From DAOTTX01 sp034437515 (GTDB taxonomy: Bacteria; Chloroflexota; Anaerolineae; Aggregatilineales; Phototrophicaceae), in the NCBI GenBank assembly GCA_034437515.1, contig DAOTTX010000158.1:1-64000 (forward strand): a stretch of 64,000 nucleotides of DNA. Direction: 5' to 3'. The position numbers were made by a program, and so were the translations under genes. Below the pieces are notes generated by a model, which was not told the DNA's origin, did no database searches, and worked only from the letters and a program-made list of their open reading frames with translations. Shown in pieces: positions 54,537-63,498 of the stretch. The first letter of the stretch is position 1. Every line of letters begins with the position of its first letter.

Positions 54537-54572
54537 CGTTACCGACCTGCCAGGGTCGGCAAGTCGGTAACG
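54537..54572 (-). promoter_or_regulatory. Intercistronic hairpin between solute-binding protein and permease
   Basis: GTTACCGACCTGCC and GGCAAGTCGGTAAC form a 14-position stem with one mismatch (an added C-G pair at 54537/54572), loop AGGGTC. Located 40 bases after the solute-binding protein stop. Such structures usually stabilise the upstream mRNA so that the binding protein outnumbers the permeases. Confidence 0.65.
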
Positions 54573-54611
54573 ATCTTACTGGGTCAATTCTTACAGTCTA
54601 TGCTGATGGAA

Positions 54612-56390
54612 TTAACGTGCGGCTTCTTCCAGACCGATCACCCAGGCGTCTTCGTTCCAGAAGCTGAGGCCGGGGCGCGGGTCGAAGTTCTCGACGTCAC
54701 CCTGGACGGCGCTCACCACGATGCCGGTGCTAATCCAGAACCAGGGGGTGTCGTCACGCAGGATGCGGTAAGCTTCGCTGTAAAGCTCGGCACGAATCTC
54801 ACGGTCACAACCGTCGGTCTGCGCCGGATCGTTAGCCTGTGCCATCAGTTCGTTCCATTCGGGGTTGTTGTAAGAACTTGTGTTGAACCCACCACCAACC
54901 ACGTCGTTTTCCGGTGCGAAGACGACCTTCGCGCCGTCCGGATCATCCGGGAAGCCGAAGCCCCAGAACACACCGAGCATATCGTAGGTCTGTGCCTGGA
55001 AGGTCTCGACCGCAACGGCGAAATCAATCGGGTTGAAGTCGATACCGATACCAACAGAACCCCACTGATCTTGCAGCAGCAGGCCCATGGATTCCTGCTC
55101 GTCGTTACCGGCGTTGGTGATGTACTCAAGTTCCATCGGCGTGCCATCTTCGGCATAGAGCGCACCTTGCGCCACACGCGGTGTTGACGGATCATCGTCG
55201 TCATCGACCCAGCCGGCTTCGGTCATCAGCTCATCAGCCAGTTCCTGATCAAACTCATAGAAGGGGATGTCAGGATCATAGGCCCAGGATGTCGGCAGCA
55301 CATGGCTGGCAACCTGGATGCCCTCACCAGCGAACACAGCCTGGTTCAACTCTTCCCAATCTACCGCGTGCATCATCGCCTGGCGGACGCGGACGTCACC
55401 GAGGATGGGATGGTTACCCTGGTCAATCGGCTCACCGTTCTCATCGAGGCCATCAAGCGGGTTTTCCGGATCAGCAATGTTGAAGGACAGAAAGCGGATG
55501 GTGGAAGCAGGGGCTTCATAGACCTGAATTTCACCAGCATCGCCCAGTGCGCGAACTTCGTCTTTACGCTCACTCGGTGCGCTTGACAGGTAGGTCAGGT
55601 TACCCACGAGGAATTCTTCCACGATCAAGTTGGTCGTGGCGACGTTGCGATAGACCCAGCCTTCCGGCACGACTGCGCCGAGGTAGGCATCCGGGTAGTT
55701 GGGATCAGCAACCAGCGTCACCTGTTCACCAGGGCGGAAGTTGCGGAACAGCCAGCTTTCAGCCGTCGCGGGTTGCACGGAGAGGTTGAAGTCACTCTCG
55801 TTCATGTCCGCGAAGGTCGAGAACTGTTCGCTGTAGACATGCTCAGGCACAACCGGGATCGCGGCGATGTTACCCAGTGCGGAGCACTTCGGCTCGGTCA
55901 GGGTGACTTGCACCGTGTAGTCATCGGGTGCGTCAACAGCCGCAACATCATCGAGGACGTAGGTCAGTGCGGTATCGGTCTCGCCGCTGGCGATGGCATC
56001 AAATGAATACACGACATCTGCTGCGGTAATCGGTGTGCCATCGCTCCATGACCAGTCATCACGCAGGGTGAAGGTGTAAACCAGACCGTCGTCCGAGATT
56101 TCCCAGTCCTCTGCTACCAGTGACCCAGGCACACCCGGTGCATAGTTGAGCGTATCCGGGCTGATGCCGATAAACGCCGGGAAGATGCGTGAAATCACGG
56201 CATTGGAGGAACCGTCTGCTGAAAGAATGGGATTAAGTGTAGAAATATCGTTACCGAGGTTCGGGAAGATGATTGGATCACCTTCGCCGGTTTCGTAGTC
56301 GCCCTCTTCCTGGGCACCTACAGTGGTTACAAGTGCACTTAGCATAGCCAAGATTACACCAACCACCAGCAATCTGGAGATGTGTTTCAT
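54612..56390 (-). CDS. Extracellular solute-binding protein, family 5 (peptide type)
   Basis: 592 residues, ATG 56390 with AAGGAG upstream. A signal peptide (residues 1-26, LLVVGVILAMLSALVTTVGA) has no lipobox Cys. SBP_bac_5 hallmarks are LVAEDWEISDDGLVYTFTLRDDWSWSDGTPITAADVVYSFD and VRQAMMHAVDWEELNQAVF (each abbreviated here). First gene of the ABC importer operon; the cognate ATPases are not in the window. The ligand is likely an oligopeptide or an oligosaccharide. Confidence 0.9.
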   Translation of the reverse strand: MKHISRLLVVGVILAMLSALVTTVGAQEEGDYETGEGDPIIFPNLGNDISTLNPILSADGSSNAVISRIFPAFIGISPDTLNYAPGVPGSLVAEDWEISDDGLVYTFTLRDDWSWSDGTPITAADVVYSFDAIASGETDTALTYVLDDVAAVDAPDDYTVQVTLTEPKCSALGNIAAIPVVPEHVYSEQFSTFADMNESDFNLSVQPATAESWLFRNFRPGEQVTLVADPNYPDAYLGAVVPEGWVYRNVATTNLIVEEFLVGNLTYLSSAPSERKDEVRALGDAGEIQVYEAPASTIRFLSFNIADPENPLDGLDENGEPIDQGNHPILGDVRVRQAMMHAVDWEELNQAVFAGEGIQVASHVLPTSWAYDPDIPFYEFDQELADELMTEAGWVDDDDDPSTPRVAQGALYAEDGTPMELEYITNAGNDEQESMGLLLQDQWGSVGIGIDFNPIDFAVAVETFQAQTYDMLGVFWGFGFPDDPDGAKVVFAPENDVVGGGFNTSSYNNPEWNELMAQANDPAQTDGCDREIRAELYSEAYRILRDDTPWFWISTGIVVSAVQGDVENFDPRPGLSFWNEDAWVIGLEEAAR

Positions 56391-56626
56391 GTTTTCCTAC
56401 TCCTTAGAAAATTAAATTATTGTAATTCATTGTATTCAGTACATAGCTCTACAGCCACATACATGATACACAATCTAGACGCAATTTTTTGCAACAATCT
56501 GCCCAAACGATCGTAAGTTTCAACAGAAAATGTGCTCAATTGCCAATTGCAGTCTATTTTAACGAGAATTAGAAGAATTGCAAATTATCATTATCGTAAT
56601 ACGCAATGTTATGTAGAGTGCATGAT
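56391..56626. other. Intergenic region upstream of the solute-binding protein
   Basis: 236 AT-rich bases, no supported gene. It must include the importer operon promoter. No strong consensus pair was found. Confidence 0.35.
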
Positions 56627-57679
56627 TTACTGGATATGTTGCTTTTCGAGTTTGGCAATCTGCGCTTCGGTGTTTTTGAGGAGCTTCTGCGTCATCTCCA
56701 ACCCGAACTTTTGATCGACGGGCTGCTCTTCAAGCACTTTGATCTTATGCCGAAAGGTCGCGGCTGCGCGATGTAATTCTCGAAGTTTTTGCGCGACCTC
56801 TACTGGTAAATCCGCTGGCAGATTAAGCTTTACATCAGGGACAGGTGACGCTGCCGGTTTTTCGGAAAAACTGTTGTGCTGCTGGCTCTTATTCTTGTGC
56901 TTGAATTTGTCATTCTGTTGAGCAGTCCGGTCAGACTTACCGGTCGGTTTCTTGCTTTTGACTTTCGCTTTATTACGCTCAGTTTTTCGCATCTTGCGCG
57001 TGGTCACCTGCGTGGCATAGATCACAAACGTCTCAGTCTCCTGATCGTAGAGACAAATACCATCGACAATCATCTCATCGTTCGGGTCTTTGATCGCATC
57101 TTCGACCTGCTCCCACTGTTTGGAGGAGATATACACGCTATACATCACCGTCTGCGGAACAATGCTGGGCACGCCCCTGGGTAATGTCATCTTCTCATTG
57201 ATTTCATACGCCATCGTCGTGACGACGAGATCCTCCCGGCGCTCGATCTCACCTGGACGTCCGATAATATTTACGTTCATTTCTTTTATCTCCCCCGATG
57301 ATGCGTACAATTTTTCGATCAAGCCGTGACGATTGGCCCAATCGAACGCCGGGAACTGTGCCTCATATTCGCGGCGTCTGCGCTCGGTAACGCGCCAGTT
57401 GTAGAAAATTTCTTCTCTCAACTCTTCAGACACTCGATTGCGCGCTAGATGAAAGAACACGCCACCAATGCTTCGGCGACGCTGCCCTGATGAGATGAGC
57501 ATACCGCCATCCGCTTCTACCTTGAGGGTATCTTGCATGAGGGTTTGCGCAAATTCTGGGCCACACATTTCGACGATTGTATGAATCTGCTTGACTGGTT
57601 TCGGTTCTTTTTCGCCGAGCTTGGCGATAATCTCATTAGCGATTTGTTTGTGCTGCTGTTTCTCTTCTTTTTCAGACAA
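56627..57679 (-). CDS. PHAX RNA-binding domain protein
   Basis: 350 residues. The start is TTG 57679 with GAAGGT six bases upstream. Residues ~10-95 read IANEIIAKLGEKEPKPVKQI, then VEMCGPEFAQTLMQDTLKVEADGGMLI, then RRRSIGGVFFHLARN and EELREEIFY (quoted in pieces). This is the helical RNA-binding domain of PHAX, the eukaryotic adaptor for snRNA export, including the GG, RRR and GGVFF signature. Residues ~130-245 form a second beta-rich domain (MNVNIIGRPGEIERREDLVV, YSVYISSKQWEQV) that recalls an OB-fold single-strand-binding protein. A Lys/Gln/Ser-rich linker and a C-terminal helix follow. It probably binds RNA or ssDNA. It sits just upstream of the ParAB/prim-pol genes. Confidence 0.8.
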   Translation of the reverse strand: MSEKEEKQQHKQIANEIIAKLGEKEPKPVKQIHTIVEMCGPEFAQTLMQDTLKVEADGGMLISSGQRRRSIGGVFFHLARNRVSEELREEIFYNWRVTERRRREYEAQFPAFDWANRHGLIEKLYASSGEIKEMNVNIIGRPGEIERREDLVVTTMAYEINEKMTLPRGVPSIVPQTVMYSVYISSKQWEQVEDAIKDPNDEMIVDGICLYDQETETFVIYATQVTTRKMRKTERNKAKVKSKKPTGKSDRTAQQNDKFKHKNKSQQHNSFSEKPAASPVPDVKLNLPADLPVEVAQKLRELHRAAATFRHKIKVLEEQPVDQKFGLEMTQKLLKNTEAQIAKLEKQHIQ

Positions 57680-57889
57680 AATTTTACCTTCGCTACCACA
57701 TCAACTACGTGATTTATGTAGAGTTTAACAAACATTTGGTTAAGCGAAAACTAGTAAAGCACCTCAGCAGGTGTTCATCGAAGGTTTATCGATCATTCAC
57801 AGATTGTTTCAGGGTACCCAATGGATCAGCATCATGCTGTAATTGCAACAAGCGTTGACAAGCAAATCTAACGACAAGGAGCTTTAAGC

Positions 57890-58102
57890 ATGAACGATGG
57901 CATTTGGAATCAGATTAAAGGCAATTGGAAACAGTTCAAGGGTAATGTTCAAGAACGCTGGGGCGAACTAACCGACGATGAAATTGATGAAATGCAAGGT
58001 GAGCACACCCAGCTCGTGGGGAAGATCCAGGAAAAATATGGGGTTACTCAGCAGGAAGCCGAACAGCAAGTCGATGAATGGGCAAACGACGTCAATCGCT
58101 AG
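57890..58102 (+). CDS. CsbD family stress protein
   Basis: 70 residues, ATG with AAGGAG 11 bases upstream. Whole-length match to the CsbD pattern: WNQIKGNWKQFKGNVQERWGELTDDE, then GKIQEKYGVTQQEAEQQVDEW. Members are small acidic, probably disordered stress-induced proteins without a known molecular role. Followed at once by a perfect terminator. Monocistronic. Confidence 0.92.
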   Translation: MNDGIWNQIKGNWKQFKGNVQERWGELTDDEIDEMQGEHTQLVGKIQEKYGVTQQEAEQQVDEWANDVNR

Positions 58103-58120
58103 ACGGTCAGGTGTCATCAC

Positions 58121-58144
58121 GAAGGCGGTCTGTTGACCGCCTTC
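58121..58144 (+). terminator. Terminator after the CsbD gene
   Basis: GAAGGCGGTC-tgtt-GACCGCCTTC, a perfect 10-base-pair stem with a 4-base loop, beginning 18 bases after the stop. No T-run follows on this strand, but the position is ideal. Confidence 0.75.
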
Positions 58145-58159
58145 TACGTTAATTGTGAA

Positions 58160-58891
58160 TTATTTCACAAAATGCCACTCGTCAGTTTCCACCAGCGCAT
58201 TTTCAAGCGCGTCATCTAATTCACCCTCACTATCGAAGGCCGCTTGCCTCAAACGACGGACTTCGAGTTTGACCGTAAATTCATCCGCTACGAATATCCA
58301 GGGATCAACACGAAGCGTCTTATCCTGGCGCTGGTAAATAGTGCTCATCTCGCCATCGAGTAATGGTGTGATGTCAAGCTTGCGCTGGCGATCAGGTAAA
58401 GTACGCCCACAGAGAATAAGCGATAGACGATCTCCCCAACGTACTAGAGCGTAAGCGTCTTCGACTTCCGATTTGCTGACGTCCAGTGAACGCCGCCACC
58501 TTTGTTGATTTTTATCTTGCTCTTCCAAAAACTTATCAACATCGTCGTCCTCACCACGATGCTTGTCCATCACAAATGTGTTGTGACATGAAATCATCAG
58601 TGCCATCCAACGGCTCTATTGTTCTGTCAGCGTCAACACATAGCGCGCTTGCTTGAGATTGGTTTCCGTCGTAGCACGGCGAAAATCCAGCGGCATCCCT
58701 GTCTTTGTCAAATGACGCGATTCATCCCAATAACGTTCTTCATCGTCGTGCTGCACAATAGCGAACAGGGTTTCTAACCAGCGCTGCGGACGGTATTTTT
58801 CCTGCCAGAATGAGACCAATTCTGCCGCCAGCAGCGCGTGTGAACGTTGATAGATAATTTCCCAACCATCATCAAATTGATTGACGATCAT
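58160..58891 (-). pseudogene. DUF3891 protein interrupted by an in-frame amber codon
   Basis: From ATG 58891 (GGGAG upstream) 91 residues (MIVNQFDDGWEIIYQRSHALLA, FAIVQHDDEERYWDESR, GMPLDFRRA) run to TAG at 58618-58616. The same frame continues without shift: SRW, then MALMISCHNTFVMDKHR, VDKFLEEQDKNQQRWRR and WGDRLSLILCGRTLPD, to 58160. Together ~243 residues, the normal size of DUF3891, with its HAxLA start and a second half ending in RLSL. A single CAG-to-TAG change would explain it. It may be a pseudogene, be read through, or be split into two subunits. Confidence 0.75.
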
Positions 58892-59006
58892 ACAGCATAT
58901 CTCCCGTTTTTGGTTTGGACTAATTGAGCCGTTCGAACTTCAACTCATCTTGATGATAGAGCAACAGTCGATTAAACAAACTCTGAATTGAGTGAGAGAT
59001 CATTTC

Positions 59007-59035
59007 TTGTCGCGCGGTCTTTTGTCGCGTAGAAT
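59007..59035 (+). promoter_or_regulatory. Promoter and direct repeats upstream of parA
   Basis: TTGTCG at 59007-59012, a 17-base spacer and TAGAAT at 59030-59035. The octamer TTGTCGCG occurs twice, at 59007-59014 and 59022-59029, 15 bases apart, covering the -35 and the spacer. That placement fits an operator for ParA or ParB autoregulation. Confidence 0.65.
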
Positions 59036-59072
59036 GATGGTATCTTTCAACAACCGTTCGGGTGACCACATA

Positions 59073-59849
59073 ATGAAAGTTTTGACACTTCTAAACGAAA
59101 AAGGTGGTGTGGGCAAAACTACGTTAGCCGTCCACATTGCAGCCGGGCTTGCTATTCGTGGCAAACGTGTGCTTATCGTCGATGCAGACCCCCAGGCACA
59201 TGCTACTGTTGCGCTGGGTGTAAAAAAAGAACCAATGCTGCATGACTTGCTGGTGCGAGATTTGCCCTTTCAACAAGCAGTACGTGCAGTCCCCAAAGAT
59301 TTTTATGAAATCCCCGGCGAGAGCGTAAGAGGCGAATTACTGATTATCCCTTCTGATCTCTCGACGCGCGTTATCCCTCTAATGACCTCAGACGTCATGG
59401 TGGTGAGAGATCGCATCCAGGAACTCGAAGATGTGGTTGATGTTGTCGTCATCGACACAGCACCGACACCATCGCTACTACACGGCAGCATCTATTTAGC
59501 GTCTGACGCGATTGTTTACCCGACCAAATGCGAATATCTGAGCTTCGATGGTCTGGTCGAAAGCCTCAAACATCGTGAGGAAGCCTCCAAACAACGCAAG
59601 AATATGAGCCTGCCGGATCTGCGTATCGGCGGCATCGTTCCTACCATGTACCGTCGTGGCACATCCGCTGACGAGTACGGCATCCAGGTACTTAAAGAAC
59701 GTTTCGGTGATCTGGTCTGGCCTGAGATCGCACTGCGCACCGTCTGGAACCAGGCGTCATTTGCCCGCCGTGTGCTGTTCAATTTTGCACCGGAAACAAA
59801 AGCGGCGCGTGAAGCGTGGCGCACCGTTAAACTGGCGGAGGCAATTTAA
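59073..59849 (+). CDS. parA: ParA family partition ATPase
   Basis: 258 residues from ATG 59073; an upstream frame to 58992 lacks a better site. The deviant Walker A KGGVGKTT is at about 12-19, with the preceding NEK characteristic of ParA/Soj. VLIVDADPQAHATVALG is switch I, and VVIDTAPTPSLL Walker B. There is no N-terminal HTH, so it is the small plasmid/chromosome type. It probably moves DNA with ParB, three bases downstream of its stop. Confidence 0.92.
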   Translation: MKVLTLLNEKGGVGKTTLAVHIAAGLAIRGKRVLIVDADPQAHATVALGVKKEPMLHDLLVRDLPFQQAVRAVPKDFYEIPGESVRGELLIIPSDLSTRVIPLMTSDVMVVRDRIQELEDVVDVVVIDTAPTPSLLHGSIYLASDAIVYPTKCEYLSFDGLVESLKHREEASKQRKNMSLPDLRIGGIVPTMYRRGTSADEYGIQVLKERFGDLVWPEIALRTVWNQASFARRVLFNFAPETKAAREAWRTVKLAEAI

Positions 59850-59852
59850 GCG

Positions 59853-61076
59853 ATGGCAAAGAAAAAAGATTTTCGTCCGAGTGACCTGTTCGAAGATGGT
59901 CAAAGCGACAACGCGGATTCATATAATTCCTGGGAGGACGTCTCTAGCCAGATTTTCGGGGATCTAGAGAAAGCCGACGCGCGTGCATCACGCGAAGTCA
60001 TCCGACCGGTCAACATTTTTGACATCACCCCAGACACTACGCAACCGAGACGCGCAATGCCTTCTGTCGTCCGTGATGATTGGGATGGCGACCCTAAGCA
60101 TCTCATCCACATTTTTGATCGCTGGCACCAGAAAGCGGAGGCCGAGGCGAACCGTGAAATCCGTGTGGCGGACTACCTGGACGACGAAGTAAAACAACCG
60201 GAGGAAGTTGCGACCGATGAAGTATATACACCTGGCCCTGTTGAGCGGTCGTTCCTGAGGGCACTACAATTGGCGAGCAGCATCCTCCATAACGGCCTCA
60301 CCAACCCGATCACCGTTGTGCAGAAAAAAGACGTCGAACGCTATCAACTGGAGACTGGTGAGCGACGCTGGCTTGCCTATCATCTGCTGCACATGTGGTT
60401 CGGCGACGATGAGCAAGTACAAAAACGCTGGTCAAAAATTCCAGCGCGATTAATGGATGAGGTCAGTGTATGGCGTCAAGCAAGTGAGAACAATGCTCGC
60501 GCCGACCTGAATGCGATTGAAAAAGCACGTCAATACGCCCTGCTTCTAATTGATCTCTTTGAGCAAGATGACGCCACTAGTGATGAAGCAAAGCCGCTTC
60601 CGTTTGCCAAATTTGAACACGAACAGGGTTACTATGCCCAGGTCGCGGAAGCTGGCATCCCTTATGGCAAGGGATCTATGATCCTGGCAGCTATGGGTGT
60701 GAATAGTCGCTCCGCACTGACACGCTATCGCAAAATTTTGCGTTTGCCAAATTTGATCTGGACGCAAGCTGATGACCTCGATATGGCTGAAGAACGGCTT
60801 TACAATCTGGCAAAGCTGGCGGAAAAATCCGAAGCACAGGCGATCAAGAAGTTTCGAAAAATTGTTGCGGGCCAGAACAATTCATCGAAAAAAGTCAGTG
60901 TCAGTGAAGTCAACTACTCACCCGGTACGAAGCGGCACTTCAGCGCGATGACGAGTGCGGTCACTCGCGCCGTCAAAGGTGATAAAGTAGCCAGCAAGGA
61001 CGCATTGAAATCTATGCGCGAACTCCGTATCTGGTTGGACGAACAAGAAAAACGCATACGCCAATCGAAAAGCTGA
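59853..61076 (+). CDS. parB: ParB-like partition protein
   Basis: 407 residues. ParB/Srx-like nucleotide domain with ETGERRWLAYHLL and NNARADLNAIEKARQYALLLIDLF (the GERR box and the ENNxRxDL-type box; Asn and Leu rather than the usual Ser at one site). A HTH-like region follows near 280-320 and a charged C-terminal helix. It differs from chromosomal ParB by the long N-terminal ~60 residues and by the ~50-residue insert before GERR. It overlaps nothing and ends in the iteron-like spacer. Likely the centromere-binding partner of ParA. Confidence 0.8.
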   Translation: MAKKKDFRPSDLFEDGQSDNADSYNSWEDVSSQIFGDLEKADARASREVIRPVNIFDITPDTTQPRRAMPSVVRDDWDGDPKHLIHIFDRWHQKAEAEANREIRVADYLDDEVKQPEEVATDEVYTPGPVERSFLRALQLASSILHNGLTNPITVVQKKDVERYQLETGERRWLAYHLLHMWFGDDEQVQKRWSKIPARLMDEVSVWRQASENNARADLNAIEKARQYALLLIDLFEQDDATSDEAKPLPFAKFEHEQGYYAQVAEAGIPYGKGSMILAAMGVNSRSALTRYRKILRLPNLIWTQADDLDMAEERLYNLAKLAEKSEAQAIKKFRKIVAGQNNSSKKVSVSEVNYSPGTKRHFSAMTSAVTRAVKGDKVASKDALKSMRELRIWLDEQEKRIRQSKS

Positions 61077-61350
61077 TAAGCGCCCGATAAACAAAGTGTC
61101 GTGAGTCAGGTCGTTTCCCAAATAACAACCTCTCATGGCGCTCACCCCCTCCCCCACTGCCCTCACAGTTGTGAAAAAAGTAAAGACGCTAAGCGAAGAA
61201 AAATCATATTTTGGGAAAAGAAGTCACGGGTAGGGCAGGCTGCGCCACTTTGGGATAAATATCCACACATTACTCACCCAGCACTTATCACTACACATAG
61301 AAAAATTACTCACCCTGCACTTATCAGAGTCTCTCGTAGGATAGAACATC
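61077..61350. other. Convergent spacer between parB and the prim-pol gene
   Basis: 274 bases without a convincing gene. It contains the direct repeats and DnaA-box-like site listed separately, plus a CCCCTCCCCCAC fragment resembling the GC-rich elements elsewhere. AT-rich from 61180. Confidence 0.5.
61253..61326. repeat. Iteron-like direct repeats with a DnaA-box-like site
   Basis: Two copies of TTACTCACCC, A or T, GCACTTATCA (61269-61290 and 61305-61326, each with a leading A), 36 bases apart. ATATCCACA at 61259-61267 matches a DnaA box at 8 of 9 positions. GGATA-aa-TATCC at 61253-61264 is a short inverted repeat. Together these suggest a replication or partition site. Confidence 0.5.
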
Positions 61351-63474
61351 TCATGTCGACTTGCTCGACTCACCCCGTAAAAGGACGTGGATAAAGCCGG
61401 CAGGATTATAGATATTACGACGCTTCTCCAAGATTTTCATGGCGCTTTCCACCGCCGCGATACCGTGCTGTCGAACCAACGCAGCGGCCTTCTTACGCGA
61501 TAGGGCACGCGCCGGATTCAATGCTCGTAGCAGGTCATAGAGCCGTTCAGTACAGCGACCGATGTCTAAGCCTGAGTCATGCTGTCGGGGAGTGTCGTCT
61601 GCCTCCGGTTCTTGACCCGGCGATTGAAAGATAGGCGCGTCAGGCACGATCTCTGGCGTGTCCTGCTCCACGACATTTTCAGGCTCCGGTGTTTGGAATG
61701 TTCTGGGCGGCAACATTTCTTCAGAAGGCGGTTCCTCAGCGATCTTAGTCGCATCTTGCGCTGTGGGGAAAAGCACAGGTTGTGTCGGCACTGTCATCAG
61801 CGGCAGGCCATATAAGTTAGCATCCTGTGTTTTGAGCACCACCCGTGACTTGCGGACGAGCAGCATACGGGCGATGACCGTTTTCGCTGGATAACGCTTG
61901 CCGTTCTGATCTTCAAGAAATGTACCCGCAATGTCGATCACAGGGACGGCCTTATCAACGTTGGCCCAGGTGATCTCGGTTTCACGATAGGTGGGCTGTA
62001 CCGTGATCTCATGTGCGCGTTCGTAGCGACGGCAGCTATCTTTAGAGATGCCCAACCGTTGCGCCAACCAGCGCCGGGGATAATGTCCGGGTGACCGTTC
62101 AAGCAGCGCCGTGTGCAGAGCGGCTCGATATGTCGCGGCAGTTTGTAAATCCTCCGGCTTGAGTTCATCACCGCCACGATTACGCAACTCGAAGCGTTCA
62201 CATAGCGTCTGGACATCAGGCATGAGAACGATCTGCGTGGGTCGTCCGCGATTTTTTGTCGGGTTTGCGACCCTACCAAACAGGCATTGTTTGGTCTCCT
62301 CAGCGGAGCGTCTAGCAGCGTTAGCGTTTGTGCCAGGGGGGGGCGGGGGGGGAAACGTGACTACCGTCTTCAACGCGGCGATTACAGTACCACGCCCGAT
62401 GCCGAACTCTTTGACATGGTCATACACACTGGCAACGGTCAGTTCGGTAAGCGCATCAACTCCGGCAATGAGCAAGGCATCAAGCACACGGGACGCCTGG
62501 ACAAGTTTCTGCTGTAAGAGAAATTCACGTAACACATTGGGCAACTGGCGAAAATTGTTTTTCGAAGTGATCCGCTCACGCGGTGATCGAGTGAATGCGC
62601 TCGCAACCGTCGCTACAGCCTCACGAACACGAGCAGACAAGGACTGGGGCGCATGTTCATGGCGGGTAGGCTGATGCGCGTGCAGATCAGCCAGCAGTTG
62701 CCCGGCCTGTGCCTCACTTAGTCCATAATCTCGTGCCAAGCACGCCACATAGAAAAGTGCATTGTTACGTCCGTCCAAATAAGCGCGTTTGCGATACTCT
62801 CTGATGAGCCATTCCACATCGGGTGGGCTATCTATTTCAGAAAGCGGTTTTGCAGGCTCTGAAGGCACTTGAGAGCGTTTTTTGCGCTTTTTATGTGCTG
62901 TTGTGTTGAAAAAGGCTGAAAGACGGCTTAAATCGCTTTCTGTAAGCTTTCTCGGTGTGCGATTATTTTCCACCGACCACACCCGTTCACCGATCACAGT
63001 TCCCGGCGCGACGATATAATTGCCATCGCTGCGAAGTTCGGCACCCGGTAAACGGGTTGATGGTATTGTCTGTTCGACCTGAAAATAATAATGGGGCAAT
63101 CCACGCACACCCGACCGAACGGTTAACGTATCGATCAGATCAGGAAAGGCGGCAGCAAATTTTTCAGCTTGTTCGATCGTATCAATATCGATGACGATGA
63201 GTCCTGAGATCTGACCGAGAACCACGCCAATTGCCTGATACCCCAGGCATAATGTGCTTGGGTTTTCGGGATCGTAGAACCACATCTTGACCTCAGCTTG
63301 GGATGGCAGGCGGGTCTGATATTCCTTCCACGAAAGCAGGGCGGGGGCTTTTGGTGTACGCATATCCGACGCACCACGTAGCGGAATGATTGACCATCCC
63401 TGGTCGAGAAAAAACTGTGCTTGCTGTGCTAGGGGCGCATTAGAATCGCTGAATATTGACAATTTTCTTCCCAT
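61351..63474 (-). CDS. Bifunctional DNA primase/polymerase (prim-pol) replication protein
   Basis: About 707 residues from ATG 63474; TTG 63498 is possible. Residues ~10-190 are a prim-pol domain: FLDQGWSIIPLRG, VIDIDTIEQAEKF with the metal Asp pair, LPHYYFQVEQ, and LRSDGNYIVAPGTV. No Walker A motif is seen, so unlike RepA-helicase fusions it lacks a helicase. A later RRWLAQRLGISKDSCRRYERAH (~470) is a possible HTH. A proline run (six Pro) is encoded by two G tracts. Probably starts replication of the module with ParAB. Confidence 0.82.
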   Translation of the reverse strand: MGRKLSIFSDSNAPLAQQAQFFLDQGWSIIPLRGASDMRTPKAPALLSWKEYQTRLPSQAEVKMWFYDPENPSTLCLGYQAIGVVLGQISGLIVIDIDTIEQAEKFAAAFPDLIDTLTVRSGVRGLPHYYFQVEQTIPSTRLPGAELRSDGNYIVAPGTVIGERVWSVENNRTPRKLTESDLSRLSAFFNTTAHKKRKKRSQVPSEPAKPLSEIDSPPDVEWLIREYRKRAYLDGRNNALFYVACLARDYGLSEAQAGQLLADLHAHQPTRHEHAPQSLSARVREAVATVASAFTRSPRERITSKNNFRQLPNVLREFLLQQKLVQASRVLDALLIAGVDALTELTVASVYDHVKEFGIGRGTVIAALKTVVTFPPPPPPGTNANAARRSAEETKQCLFGRVANPTKNRGRPTQIVLMPDVQTLCERFELRNRGGDELKPEDLQTAATYRAALHTALLERSPGHYPRRWLAQRLGISKDSCRRYERAHEITVQPTYRETEITWANVDKAVPVIDIAGTFLEDQNGKRYPAKTVIARMLLVRKSRVVLKTQDANLYGLPLMTVPTQPVLFPTAQDATKIAEEPPSEEMLPPRTFQTPEPENVVEQDTPEIVPDAPIFQSPGQEPEADDTPRQHDSGLDIGRCTERLYDLLRALNPARALSRKKAAALVRQHGIAAVESAMKILEKRRNIYNPAGFIHVLLRGESSKST
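62336..62352. repeat. Two G8 tracts in the prim-pol gene
   Basis: Eight G, one C and eight G (minus-strand coding runs of C) inside the prim-pol frame, giving FPPPPPPGT. Slippage here would shift the frame and truncate the protein. Confidence 0.6.
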
Positions 63475-63498
63475 TCTGGAGGGAAGATGTATTGCCAA

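Noticed and set aside
58160..58606. Separate 148-residue gene of new family
   Set aside because: It is in the same frame as the upstream 91-residue frame, separated only by one TAG and three codons, and both match parts of DUF3891.
59000..61350. Classical parS site
   Set aside because: The consensus TGTTTCACGTGAAACA is not seen around parAB. The direct repeats are different, so partition may use other sites.
61101..61394. Plus-strand reading frame of 97 codons between parB and prim-pol
   Set aside because: Its ITHPALI repeats are just the iteron-like DNA repeats read as protein, and it overlaps the prim-pol stop. It has no ribosome-binding site.
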